A stretch of DNA of 64,000 nt, taken from AC-32 sp963719275. Its GTDB lineage: Bacteria; Actinomycetota; Thermoleophilia; Gaiellales; Gaiellaceae. The stretch covers positions 434,001-498,000 of the forward strand of contig CAVRBT010000010.1 in the NCBI GenBank assembly GCA_963719275.1, in the 5' to 3' direction. The position numbers and the translations under genes are program-made. The notes beneath the pieces are model-generated. The model was not told the origin of the DNA. It did no database searches and saw nothing but the letters and a program-made list of their open reading frames with translations. Positions 24,574 through 32,282 of this stretch are shown here, piece after piece (position 1 is the stretch's first letter; the number at the start of each line of letters is the position of its first letter).

Positions 24574-24631
24574 GGCTCGCTCCCGTGTGGGGGAACCTCC
24601 CGGTTCCCCCCGTGCCCCTTCCACACGCTCA
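24574..24631. repeat. GC-rich cruciform/hairpin before moaC
   Basis: A nested inverted repeat: outer arms CGTGTGG and CCACACG, inner arms GGGGGAACC and GGTTCCCCC separated by TCCC. It lies in the 91-bp gap between the aldehyde dehydrogenase and moaC, ending 18 bp before the moaC start. It has no T-run, so it is not a standard terminator. I see no other copy in the window. Attenuation, a repeat element or mRNA end stabilisation are possible. Confidence 0.6.
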
Positions 24632-24649
24632 TCGATTGGAAGAGAACCG

Positions 24650-25087
24650 ATGAGCGAGCTCTCGCATGTGGACGAGGCCGGAGAGGTGCGGATGGTCGAC
24701 GTCGGCGGGAAGCCGTCCTCGCGCCGTCGCGCCGTCGCGCGGGCGGTGCTGCGGGTGGCCCCGGAGACCGCTGCCCGGCTGCGCTCGCTGCCGAAGGGCG
24801 ACGCGCTCACGACCGCGAAGCTCGCCGGGATCATGGCCGCGAAGCGGACGAGCGACCTCATTCCCTTGTGCCACCCGCTTCCGCTCACGCATGTCGCGGT
24901 CGAGATCGAGGTCGGCGACGAAGTCGAGATCACGGCCTCGGCCGAGACGACTGCACAGACCGGGGTCGAGATGGAGGCCCTCGTGGCCGCGTCCGTTGCG
25001 GCGCTGACGGTCTACGACATGGCGAAGGCGATCGATGCGTCGATGCGGATCGCCGAGGTGCGGCTACTGGAGAAGACGAAGTCGTGA
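24650..25087 (+). CDS. moaC: Cyclic pyranopterin monophosphate synthase MoaC
   Basis: 145 aa from ATG 24650, preceded by a good GGAAGAG ribosome binding site. MoaC turns 3',8-cyclo-7,8-dihydroGTP into cPMP, the first pterin of molybdenum cofactor synthesis. Conserved blocks are present: VRMVDVGGKPSSRRRAVA, AGIMAAKRTSDLIPLCHPL with the catalytic Lys and His region, and TGVEMEALVAASVAALTVYD. The stop overlaps the start of moaB (GTGA). No moaA is visible in the window. Confidence 0.95.
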   Translation: MSELSHVDEAGEVRMVDVGGKPSSRRRAVARAVLRVAPETAARLRSLPKGDALTTAKLAGIMAAKRTSDLIPLCHPLPLTHVAVEIEVGDEVEITASAETTAQTGVEMEALVAASVAALTVYDMAKAIDASMRIAEVRLLEKTKS

Positions 25088-25563
25088 GGGCGGCGGTACT
25101 CACCGTCTCGGACGGCGTCTCGGAGGGCACGCGCGAGGACGAGAGCGGCGACCTGCTCGCGGCGTTGCTCGCCGAAGAGCGGTACGAGGTCGAGCGGCGC
25201 GTCGTGCCCGACGAGCGGGAGGCGATCGCCGAGGCGATCGCGGAGCTGGCGGAAGACACGGCAGTGGTGCTGACGACCGGCGGGACCGGGCTCGGGCCGC
25301 GCGACGTCACTCCGGAAGCGACCGCCGAGGTGCTCGAGCGGGAGGCGCCCGGAATCGCGGAGGCGCTGCGCGCGGACTCGCTCGCGAAGACGCCGCACGC
25401 GCTGCTTTCGCGCGGGAGGGCGGGAGTCCGCGGGAGCGCGCTGATCGTGAACCTGCCGGGCTCCCCGGGCGGCTGTCGCGACGGCTTCGAGGTGTTGCGG
25501 CCGGCGCTTGCGCATGCGGTCTCGCTGCTCGCGGGCGCGCCGACCGCGCACCGGCAGACCTGA
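25084..25563 (+). CDS. moaB: Molybdopterin adenylyltransferase / MoaB-MogA family
   Basis: 159 aa from GTG 25084, which overlaps the moaC stop. AVLTVSDGVSEGTREDESG, VVLTTGGTGLGPRDVTPEA and NLPGSPGG are the conserved MPT-binding motifs of the MogA/MoaB fold. The enzyme adenylylates molybdopterin before MoeA (at 12124) inserts molybdate. The TGA stop at 25561-25563 is also the first triplet of a family B repeat. Whether it acts as MogA or MoaB cannot be separated by eye. Confidence 0.9.
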   Translation: MRAAVLTVSDGVSEGTREDESGDLLAALLAEERYEVERRVVPDEREAIAEAIAELAEDTAVVLTTGGTGLGPRDVTPEATAEVLEREAPGIAEALRADSLAKTPHALLSRGRAGVRGSALIVNLPGSPGGCRDGFEVLRPALAHAVSLLAGAPTAHRQT

Positions 25564-25621
25564 GGCGGCGCTTGCGACGCCGATCTCAGGACGTGCGCGC
25601 TTTGCGCGCGCGGCCGTCTGC
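25561..25621 (+). repeat. Family B REP-like element, copy 2 (forward)
   Basis: Starts with the moaB stop codon (TGAGGCG). First hairpin GGCGGCGCTTGCGACGCC, then CTCAGGACG, second hairpin GTGCGCGC-TTT-GCGCGCGC, and a GCCGTCTG end. It lies between moaB and ubiA on the same strand. Confidence 0.85.
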
Positions 25622-25660
25622 GATGCCTACTTGACACGCTCGTCGGCAGAATTGCGGCTG

Positions 25661-26515
25661 ATGTCTACGCTGGCCTACCCGGCGCGCTTCTACTCGCTCG
25701 TCAAGTTCGAGCACACGATCTTCGCACTGCCGTTCGCGTACGTCGGCGCGTTTCTCGCGGTGGACGGCGTGCCGTCTGCGCACGACCTGCTCTGGATCAC
25801 GGTCGCGATGGTCGGAGCGCGGTCGCTCGCGATGGGGCTGAACCGGCTGATTGACGCGGGCCTCGACGCGCGAAACCCGCGCACGGCCGGCCGCGAGCTC
25901 CCCGCGGGGCTCTTGTCGCCCGCAGCGGTCGCCGCCTTCTGCGCCGCCTCGCTGGCGGTGTTCCTGGTGGCCGTCTTCCAGCTCGACCCGCTCGTGCACT
26001 GGCTCTGGCCGATCCCAGTCGCGGGGTTCGTGATCTACCCGTACCTGAAGCGCTGGACGTGGCTCTGCCACCTGTGGCTGGGCGCGGTGGACGGTCTCGC
26101 GCCGGTGGGCGCGTGGGCGGCGATCACGGGGACGCTGCCGTGGCAGGCCTGGGCTCTGGGCGGCGCGGTTGCGCTCTGGGTCGCCGGCTTCGACCTCTTC
26201 TACGCGCTGCTCGACCAGGAGGTCGACCGCGAGCAGGGGCTGCAGTCGGTCGCGGTGCGCTTCGGTGAGCGAGGCGTGTTCTGGGGCGCGCGGCTCTTCC
26301 ACCTGGGGACGGTAGCGCTGCTCGTCGTGGCTGGGCTCGGTCTCGCCGTCGACGTCTTCTACTGGCTCGGCGTGGCGGCGGTGGCAGGCCTGCTCGCGTA
26401 CGAGCACTCGCTCGTCCGGCCCGGAAACCTGCGGCGGCTCGACACCGCCTTCTTCACGATGAACGGCGTGATCTCGGTCACGTTCTTCGTCTTCGTGCTG
26501 CTGGACGTCCTGTGA
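25661..26515 (+). CDS. ubiA: UbiA-family prenyltransferase
   Basis: 284 aa, about eight TM helices. The first Asp-rich motif is NRLIDAGLDARNPRT (the NDxxDxxxD type with the first Asp replaced) and the second is LLDQEVDREQG (DxxxD). The length and the FEHTIFALPFAY start match 4-hydroxybenzoate polyprenyltransferase-like members, which prenylate an aromatic ring for a quinone. Position at the head of a ccm/hem cluster, with its stop overlapping the ccmA start (GTGA), also raises the possibility of a heme-modifying or menaquinone role. Confidence 0.87.
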   Translation: MSTLAYPARFYSLVKFEHTIFALPFAYVGAFLAVDGVPSAHDLLWITVAMVGARSLAMGLNRLIDAGLDARNPRTAGRELPAGLLSPAAVAAFCAASLAVFLVAVFQLDPLVHWLWPIPVAGFVIYPYLKRWTWLCHLWLGAVDGLAPVGAWAAITGTLPWQAWALGGAVALWVAGFDLFYALLDQEVDREQGLQSVAVRFGERGVFWGARLFHLGTVALLVVAGLGLAVDVFYWLGVAAVAGLLAYEHSLVRPGNLRRLDTAFFTMNGVISVTFFVFVLLDVL

Positions 26516-27096
26516 TCCGCGCCGCCGGTCTCGAGAAGCGCTACGGCGACAAGCGCGTGCTGCGCGGGCTCGACTTCGAGCTCGAGCGCGGCGGCTTCCT
26601 CGTCGTCACGGGCCCGAACGGTGCCGGCAAGACGACGCTGCTGCGGCTGTGCGCGGGTCTCGCCGTGGCGACCGGTGGGACGCTCGAGGTCGAGCCGGAC
26701 CGCGCGGCGATCGGGTTCCTCGGCCACGAGCCGCTCGTCTACCGCGAGCTGACCGGGCTCGAGAACCTCGACCTCTACGGGCGGCTCTACCGCGTGCCCG
26801 AGCGCCGCGAGCGGATCGGGATGCTGCTCGAGCGCTTCGGGCTCTGGGACTCGCGGCGCGTGCGCGCGGCGAAGCTCTCGCGCGGCCAGCTCCAGCGGCT
26901 CGCGCTCTGTCGTTCGCTGCTGCACCGGCCCGAGCTGCTGATCCTCGACGAGCCGTACAGCGGCCTCGACGCGGAGGGCGCCGAGCTGCTCGACCGCGAG
27001 CTCGCCGGAATGCGCGATCGGCGGACGATCCTCGTCGCTACGCACGACCCGGAGCGGGTCGCGCCGCTTGCCAGCGGGAGGCTCGCGCTCGCATGA
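26512..27096 (+). CDS. ccmA: Heme exporter ATP-binding protein CcmA
   Basis: 194 aa compact ABC ATPase: Walker A GPNGAGKTT, Q-loop region FLGHEPLVYRELTG, signature LSRGQLQRLAL, Walker B LLILDEPYSG, and switch His in ATHDPE. The small size and the GHEPLVYRELT segment are typical of CcmA. With CcmB and CcmC it releases heme for cytochrome c maturation (system I). GTG start coupled to ubiA; its stop overlaps ccmB (ATGA). Confidence 0.9.
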   Translation: MIRAAGLEKRYGDKRVLRGLDFELERGGFLVVTGPNGAGKTTLLRLCAGLAVATGGTLEVEPDRAAIGFLGHEPLVYRELTGLENLDLYGRLYRVPERRERIGMLLERFGLWDSRRVRAAKLSRGQLQRLALCRSLLHRPELLILDEPYSGLDAEGAELLDRELAGMRDRRTILVATHDPERVAPLASGRLALA

Positions 27097-27734
27097 CGCG
27101 GTACTTTGCCGACGCCGCCGTGCTCGCGCGGAAAGACCTGCGGCTCGAGCTCCGGGCCCGCGACACGCTGCCGGCGATGCTGCTCTTCGTGCTGGCGATC
27201 CTCGTCGTCTTCCACTTCGCGCTCCCCGACGGTTCCTCGAGGCTCGCCGAGCTCGGCCTACTCTGGGTCGCGATCCTGTTCACGGCGCTGCTGGGCCTCG
27301 GCCGCGCGTTCGTGGCGGAGCGTGAGCAGGGGCTGCTGGACGGCCTTGTGCTCGCGCCGGTCGACCGGAGCGCGATCTGGCTCGCGAAGGGCATCGCAAC
27401 GTTCGCCTTCCTGGCAGTGGCCGAGGTGGTCGCGCTGCCGGCCTTCGCGCTCTTCTTCTCGCCGGTCGGTTGGTCGACGGTCGCCGGCGTGCTGCTCGCC
27501 GACGTCGGCATCTGCGCCGTCGGGACGCTGCTCGCCGCGATGGCTGCGGCCGGGCGGGCGCGGGAGTTGCTGCTGCCGCTGCTCTTCCTGCCGCTCGCGC
27601 TGCCGATCGTGATCGGCGGCGTCGGCGCGAGCGTCGCGGACGGCTCCGGCCGCTACCTCGGCTTCCTCGCGCTCTACGACGTGATCTTTGCGCTGCTCGC
27701 CTGGGCGTCGTTCGAATACGTCGTCACGGAGTGA
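27093..27734 (+). CDS. ccmB: Heme exporter membrane protein CcmB
   Basis: 213 aa with six hydrophobic helices. KDLRLELRARDTLPAMLLF at the N-terminus, ALLGLGRAFVAEREQGLLDG and LLPLLFLPLALPIVIGG are the conserved CcmB blocks. It forms the membrane subunit for CcmA. The last 11 bp overlap the end of the convergent ccmF, so the two transcripts face each other with no spacer. Confidence 0.92.
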   Translation: MTRYFADAAVLARKDLRLELRARDTLPAMLLFVLAILVVFHFALPDGSSRLAELGLLWVAILFTALLGLGRAFVAEREQGLLDGLVLAPVDRSAIWLAKGIATFAFLAVAEVVALPAFALFFSPVGWSTVAGVLLADVGICAVGTLLAAMAAAGRARELLLPLLFLPLALPIVIGGVGASVADGSGRYLGFLALYDVIFALLAWASFEYVVTE

Positions 27735-29709
27735 CGGGCACCGGCGCGCCGCGACGCGCCAGGCGCCGCTGTTCCCGCTCGTCCGGCCACATCGCGATCA
27801 GCGAGCCGAGGAGGAACACCACGCCCGCGAGCCAGATCAGGTCGACAAGGGGGTTCACGAGCGCTTTCAGCACCACCGAGCCGTCACCGTTGAACTGCTC
27901 GCCGATCAGGAACAGGTCCTCGGCGCGGAGCCAGTCGGTGCGGATCCCGACCTCGTTCGAGACCTGCTGCTCGACCGGGTAGCTGTTCTTGCCGGCGAGG
28001 TAGGTGCCGAGGCTCTTGCCGTCGCGCGAGACCGCGAGCCGCGCGCGGATCTCGGTCCGGTTCGACGCCCTGCGGCTCACGGAGCCGAGGTACCGCAGCT
28101 CGTAGCCGCGGATGCTCATCGTCTGCCCGGGCTCGAGCTTGCGCACCTTCGTCGCGCCGTACGCGCCGCCGGCCACCCCGAGCGCGAGCAGGACGATCGC
28201 CACGTGGACGACGTAGCCGCCGTAGCGGCGCCGGTTGCGGCCGACCAGTGACGAGAACGCGCCCAGCCAGGTCGCGTCGCCGAGCGCCTTCCGGGCCCTG
28301 GTGCCTCGCACGAACTCGAGCGCGATTGCCCCGAGCACGAACGCGCAGAAGGTGTAGGCGACGAGCGCGGGGACGCTCGAGCCGGCACCGAGCGCGACGA
28401 GGGCGACACCGCACGCGAGCGCGAAGACCGACGGCCAGATCAGGCTGGCGCCGAGCGCCCGTAACGAGCTCCGCCGCCACGCCACGAGGGGCCCGATCCC
28501 CATCAGCAGCAGCAACGGCAAGCCGAAGACGCGTAGGAAGAAGTCGAAGTACGGAGGGCCGACGCTGATCTTCTCTCCGCGCACGAGCTCCGAGAGCAGT
28601 GGGAACGCGACCCCCCAGAGGACGGTCAGTGTGAACGCGACGAGCAGCAGGTTGTTGTAGAGGAACGCCGCCTCGCGCGAGGCGAGCGACTCCAGGCGCG
28701 TCTTCGTTCGCAGCAGCGGGAGCCGCCAGAAGATGAGCGCGGTTGAGAAGGCGGCAACGACGGCGATGAAGCCGAGCAGCCAGGGCCCGATCGACGACTG
28801 CGTGAAGCTGTGGATCGAGCTGATCACGCCGCTTCGCGTCAGGAACGTGCCGAAGAGCGAGAGGCAGAACGCGAGCGAGACGAGCACCACGTTCCAGACG
28901 CGGAGCATGTTCTTCTTCTCCTGCACCATCACCGAGTGCAGGAACGCGGTGGAGGCGAGCCACGGCATCAGCGCCGCGTTCTCGACCGGGTCCCAGGCGT
29001 AGTAGCCGCCCCAGCCGACCTCTTCGTAGGCCCACTTCGCGCCGAGCAGGATCCCGATTCCGAGCGCGGTCCAGGCGAGCAGCGTCCAGCGGCGCGTCGC
29101 GACGATCCAGCGCTCGTCGACGCGGCCGGAGAGCAGCGCGCCGGCCGCGAACGCGTACGGGATCGTCATGCCGACGTACCCGAGGTAGAGCAGCGGCGGG
29201 TGGATCATCATGTACGGGTTCTGCAGGCTCGGGACGAGGCCGCTGCCGTCGAGCGGCGCGGCCTGTCGCGCGAACGGGCTCGAGACGAAGACCAGCAGGA
29301 ACGCGAAGAAGGTCGCGACGCCGCCGAGCACCGGGACCGTCCAGGGCATCAAGCGGCGGATCAGGTCGCGGTTCAGGGTCACCGCGAGCGAGCCGAGTCC
29401 GGTGAGGACGAGCAGCCAGAGCAGCAGCGACCCCTCCTGGCCGCTCCAGAAGGCGCTCACGGAGTAGGGGAACGGCAGCTGGCGCGAGGAGTGCTCGGCG
29501 ACGTAGGTGAACGAGAAGTCGCGGGCGTGCAGCGCGTCGAGCAGGACGAGCGCCGCGACGACGGTGGCGGCGAACGCTCCGACGATCGCGTTGCGCGCCG
29601 ACTCGTGGAGCCGGCGGCGTCCATCGTGCGCGGCGACGGAGCCCGCGATCACGGCGTAGAGCGCGAGCCCGAAGGCGACGATGAGAGCGGCGCGCCCGAG
29701 GTCGGCCAC
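27724..29709 (-). CDS. ccmF: Cytochrome c heme lyase subunit CcmF
   Basis: 661 aa from GTG 29709. The heme-handling WWD motif is WGGYYAWDPVENA, flanked by conserved His residues (MMIHPPLLYLGY and STAFLHSVMVQEKKN). About 14 TM helices are followed by a long periplasmic C-terminal part (EPGQTMSIRGYELRYLG). CcmF attaches heme to apocytochrome c. The gene lies on the opposite strand between ccmB and ccmC. A TACACT -10 ends 6 nt before the GTG, so the mRNA is probably leaderless. Confidence 0.95.
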   Translation of the reverse strand: MADLGRAALIVAFGLALYAVIAGSVAAHDGRRRLHESARNAIVGAFAATVVAALVLLDALHARDFSFTYVAEHSSRQLPFPYSVSAFWSGQEGSLLLWLLVLTGLGSLAVTLNRDLIRRLMPWTVPVLGGVATFFAFLLVFVSSPFARQAAPLDGSGLVPSLQNPYMMIHPPLLYLGYVGMTIPYAFAAGALLSGRVDERWIVATRRWTLLAWTALGIGILLGAKWAYEEVGWGGYYAWDPVENAALMPWLASTAFLHSVMVQEKKNMLRVWNVVLVSLAFCLSLFGTFLTRSGVISSIHSFTQSSIGPWLLGFIAVVAAFSTALIFWRLPLLRTKTRLESLASREAAFLYNNLLLVAFTLTVLWGVAFPLLSELVRGEKISVGPPYFDFFLRVFGLPLLLLMGIGPLVAWRRSSLRALGASLIWPSVFALACGVALVALGAGSSVPALVAYTFCAFVLGAIALEFVRGTRARKALGDATWLGAFSSLVGRNRRRYGGYVVHVAIVLLALGVAGGAYGATKVRKLEPGQTMSIRGYELRYLGSVSRRASNRTEIRARLAVSRDGKSLGTYLAGKNSYPVEQQVSNEVGIRTDWLRAEDLFLIGEQFNGDGSVVLKALVNPLVDLIWLAGVVFLLGSLIAMWPDEREQRRLARRGAPVPVTP

Positions 29710-29715
29710 GCGGCG

Positions 29716-29721
29716 AGTGTA
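29716..29721 (-). promoter_or_regulatory. -10 hexamer of ccmF, probable leaderless promoter
   Basis: On the minus strand TACACT is followed by 6 nt and then the GTG of ccmF at 29709. The 36-bp gap to the divergent ccmC start leaves little room for anything else. Confidence 0.5.
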
Positions 29722-29745
29722 GCGGCCTGCCGGCGGCGTTCTGCG

Positions 29746-30450
29746 ATGATCCCGGCGGTTTTGGTCGCCCGACTGCGCCAGCTTCCGCTTCCCGCCCATG
29801 CCTGGGGCACCGTCGCGCTCCTCGGCACGGCGATCGCGCTGGTCTTCTTCTACGCGCCGCTCGATGCCGACCAGGGCATCTCGCAGAAGATCTTCTACAT
29901 CCACGTGCCGATCGCGCTGACGGCCTACGCGTGCTTCGGCTGGGGCGCGTGGAAGGCGCTCGTGCACCTGCGCACCCGCGCTCCCGGGGCCGACCTCGAG
30001 AGCTATGCGGGGATCCACCAGGGCGTGATCTTCGGCGCGCTCACGCTGGTGACAGGCTCCATCTGGGCGCGCTCCTCGTGGGGGATCTGGTGGACGTGGA
30101 GCTCGAACCAGCTGGTGACGTTCCTGATCCTGTTCCTCTTCTACTCGGCCTACTTCATGCTGCGCTACTCGGTCGACCCGGGGCCGGCGCGGGCGAACAT
30201 GTGCGCGGTCTACGCGCTCTTCGGCGTCGTGCTGATCCCCGTGAGCTGGCTCGCGATCCGGCTCGCGAACGACTTCATCCACCCGACGGTGTTCACGCGG
30301 CACGGCCCGCAGATGTCAGGGTCGATGTTCTTCACCTTCTGCGTCTGTTGGGCCGGGTTGCTCGCACTCGCGTCGACGATGTATCGCGTCGAGCTCGCCG
30401 GCAAGCGGCTGGACGCGCGGTTGCGCGAGCTGCGAGAGCTTCTCGCGTGA
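29746..30450 (+). CDS. ccmC: Heme exporter protein CcmC
   Basis: 234 aa, six TM helices. KIFYIHVPIALTAYACF holds the first conserved His; the WWD-type loop reads WGIWWTWSSNQLVTFLI, and the second His is in WLAIRLANDFIHPTVF. In most CcmC proteins the loop is WWTWDxRLT; here the acidic residue and Arg are replaced by SSNQ, an unusual feature. It binds heme delivered to CcmE. Its TGA stop at 30448 is the first triplet of a family B repeat. Confidence 0.9.
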   Translation: MIPAVLVARLRQLPLPAHAWGTVALLGTAIALVFFYAPLDADQGISQKIFYIHVPIALTAYACFGWGAWKALVHLRTRAPGADLESYAGIHQGVIFGALTLVTGSIWARSSWGIWWTWSSNQLVTFLILFLFYSAYFMLRYSVDPGPARANMCAVYALFGVVLIPVSWLAIRLANDFIHPTVFTRHGPQMSGSMFFTFCVCWAGLLALASTMYRVELAGKRLDARLRELRELLA

Positions 30451-30509
30451 GGCGTCGCTGGCGATGCCGACCTCAGGACGCGCGAGCTTTGCTCGCGTGT
30501 GTGTCTGAG
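30448..30509 (+). repeat. Family B REP-like element, copy 3 (forward)
   Basis: Begins with the ccmC stop codon (TGAGGCG). First hairpin GGCGTCGCTGGCGATGCC, then CTCAGGACG, second hairpin CGCGAGC-TTT-GCTCGCG, and a TGTCTGAG end that is inverted to CTCAGGACG. Compared with other copies both stems change bases on both sides. Confidence 0.85.
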
Positions 30510-30547
30510 TTGGCCGGCCAGAACGTCGGACCTCAGAAGCTGCGGCT

Positions 30548-30706
30548 GTGAGCTCAGGCGAGAAGTACGTCGCGGCCGCGTACCTGGTCGTGTTCGTGGG
30601 GGTGCTCGCGTGGGTGGCAATCATCGCGGCGAAACTGGCGCGGCTCCAGCGCGAGGTCGAAGAGCTCGTCGAGCTGGCGCGTCGGCGCGAGCGCGATGCT
30701 GCTTAG
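30548..30706 (+). CDS. ccmD: CcmD-like small heme exporter protein
   Basis: 52 aa, GTG 30548 to TAG 30706. One TM helix (YVAAAYLVVFVGVLAWVAII) is followed by a charged helix AAKLARLQREVEELVELARR, the pattern of CcmD, which stabilises the CcmC-CcmE heme complex. Position directly after ccmC supports the call. Its last 11 bp overlap the start of hemC in another frame, so translation is probably coupled. Confidence 0.8.
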   Translation: MSSGEKYVAAAYLVVFVGVLAWVAIIAAKLARLQREVEELVELARRRERDAA

Positions 30707-31526
30707 GGTCGGCTCGCGCGGGTCGCGGCTTGCGCTGACGCAAGCCGAGCTGGCGGCGTCGCGGCTGCGGCGGACGGGACTCGAGATCGCGCTGGTGCCG
30801 ATCACCACGGCGGGCGACCGCGACCGGTCGAAGCCGTTCGGCGAGATCGGCTCGCGCGGGGTCTTCGTGAAGGAGATCGAGGAGGCGCTGCTCGGCGGGC
30901 GCATCGACGTCGCGGTGCACTCGGCGAAGGACATGACCTCCTCGGACACGGAGGGGCTAGTGGTGGGCGCGTACCTGGAACGGGAGGACCCGCGCGATGC
31001 GCTCTGCGGGGCGGCTGAGCTGCGGCCGGGGATGCGGGTGGGAACGGCGTCGGTGCGGCGGAGGGCGCAGCTGCTCGCGCTGGAGCCGTCGCTCGTGATC
31101 GAGCCGCTGCGCGGCAACATCGACACACGCCTGCGCAAGCGCGGCGAGCGCGGGCTCGACGCGGTGGTGCTGGCGGCGTGCGGGCTCGACCGGCTCGGGT
31201 TGGAGGGCGAGATCGGCTGGCGGTTCACACCGGACGAGGTGCTGCCGGAGGCCGGTCAAGGCGCGCTCGCCTTCCAGGTGCGGGCGGGCGAGGAGGAGCT
31301 CGTCGCGGCCGCGGACGACGTTGAGACGCGGCGGCGGGTGGGGGCGGAGCGGGCAGTCGTGTTCGCGATCGGCGGCGGGTGCCTCGCGCCGGTGGCGGCG
31401 CATCACGACGGCGAGCGGCTGACCGCGCTCGTGGCCGACGAGAACGGCGCGTGGGTGGAGCGCCGGCAAGGAACGGATCCGGGATTGCTCGCGGCGGAGC
31501 TCGCAGGCGTTGTGGCACAGAAGTGA
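30696..31526 (+). CDS. hemC: Porphobilinogen deaminase (hydroxymethylbilane synthase)
   Basis: 276 aa. HemC polymerises four porphobilinogens to hydroxymethylbilane. Motifs: VGSRGSRLALTQAE, DVAVHSAKDM, GTASVRRRAQLL, RGNIDTRL and the dipyrromethane-cofactor Cys C229 in GGGCLAPVAAH. It is somewhat shorter than the usual ~310 aa, with a reduced C-terminal domain. It overlaps ccmD, tying heme synthesis to heme export and ligation. Confidence 0.95.
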   Translation: MLLRVGSRGSRLALTQAELAASRLRRTGLEIALVPITTAGDRDRSKPFGEIGSRGVFVKEIEEALLGGRIDVAVHSAKDMTSSDTEGLVVGAYLEREDPRDALCGAAELRPGMRVGTASVRRRAQLLALEPSLVIEPLRGNIDTRLRKRGERGLDAVVLAACGLDRLGLEGEIGWRFTPDEVLPEAGQGALAFQVRAGEEELVAAADDVETRRRVGAERAVVFAIGGGCLAPVAAHHDGERLTALVADENGAWVERRQGTDPGLLAAELAGVVAQK

Positions 31527-31607
31527 CACCCTCGGCACAGAGACGTCACAGACACGTGCGCCCATCGCAGCTACCGTGATTTCTCCCCGGGTGGGAGGGG
31601 GTTAGGG

Positions 31608-32273
31608 ATGGGTCCCGCCTCGAAACCGCTGCGCGTGATCGTCACCCGGGCGGTCGGGCAGATCGAGCCGCTCGCGCGGCGGATCGAGGAGCTCGGGCAC
31701 GAGGTTGTGCGCTGCCCAGTGATCGAGCTCGAGCCGACCGGGCCCGACGTGGTCGACCTCGACGGCTACGAGTGGGCAATCGTCACCAGCGCGTACGGAG
31801 CGCGAGAGCTCGCGCGGCGCGCGAGCGGCGGTTGGCCACGCGTGGCTGCGATCGGGCGCGGGACCGCGGCAGCACTTCGGGAATGCGACATCCAGCCCTC
31901 ACTCGTTGCGCGGGTCTCGACCCAGGAGGGGTTGCTCGCCGAGCTGCCGCGCCCGGCCGGCCGCGTCCTCTTCGCCGGTGCCGAGCGCGCGCGCCGCCTG
32001 CTCGTCGACGAGCTCGGCGCCGACTTCGTGCCGCTTTACCGCACACGCGAGCTCCGGCCGGAGCCGCCGCCCGAGGGGAACCTCGTCGTCCTTGCGTCGT
32101 CATCCGCAGCCAGCGCGTTCGCGGCGCTCGGAGTGGAGGTTCCCGCGGTAACGATCGGTCCTGAGACGACGCGCTCGGCCCAAGACGCCGGGCTCGCCGT
32201 CGTGGCCGAGGCCGAGCCGCACGATCTCGACGGCCTGGTCGCGGCCGTCGCGCGGGCCGCCGCCAGATCGTAG
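31608..32273 (+). CDS. hemD: Uroporphyrinogen-III synthase
   Basis: 221 aa, two Rossmann-like domains typical of HemD: RVIVTRAVGQIEPLARRIEE with a VRCPVIELEP segment, IVTSAYGARELAR, RVLFAGAERARRLL, and LVVLASSSAASAFAALG with TIGPETTRSAQDAGL. HemD closes and inverts ring D of hydroxymethylbilane. Sequence conservation in the family is low; position after hemC supports the call. A GGGAGGGGG ribosome binding site lies 8 nt before the ATG. The TAG stop is part of the -10 of the next gene. Confidence 0.88.
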   Translation: MGPASKPLRVIVTRAVGQIEPLARRIEELGHEVVRCPVIELEPTGPDVVDLDGYEWAIVTSAYGARELARRASGGWPRVAAIGRGTAAALRECDIQPSLVARVSTQEGLLAELPRPAGRVLFAGAERARRLLVDELGADFVPLYRTRELRPEPPPEGNLVVLASSSAASAFAALGVEVPAVTIGPETTRSAQDAGLAVVAEAEPHDLDGLVAAVARAAARS

Positions 32274-32276
32274 GCT
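32271..32276 (+). promoter_or_regulatory. -10 hexamer overlapping the hemD stop codon
   Basis: TAGGCT includes the hemD TAG stop and ends 6 nt before the GTG start at 32283, the spacing expected for a leaderless transcript that starts within the hemD operon. Confidence 0.45.
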
Positions 32277-32282
32277 CCCGCC

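Noticed and set aside
24559..24649. Molybdenum cofactor riboswitch upstream of moaC
   Set aside because: There is a strong hairpin, but the multi-helix Moco RNA consensus is not recognisable and the region is too short.
25631..25660. Sigma-70 promoter with TTGACA at 25631 for ubiA
   Set aside because: The -35 match is good, but no -10-like hexamer lies 16-18 bp downstream, so it is probably chance.
29710..30303. Upstream extension of the ccmF frame on the minus strand
   Set aside because: It is antisense to ccmC and of shadow composition; the true ccmF start is GTG 29709 with a -10 just before it.
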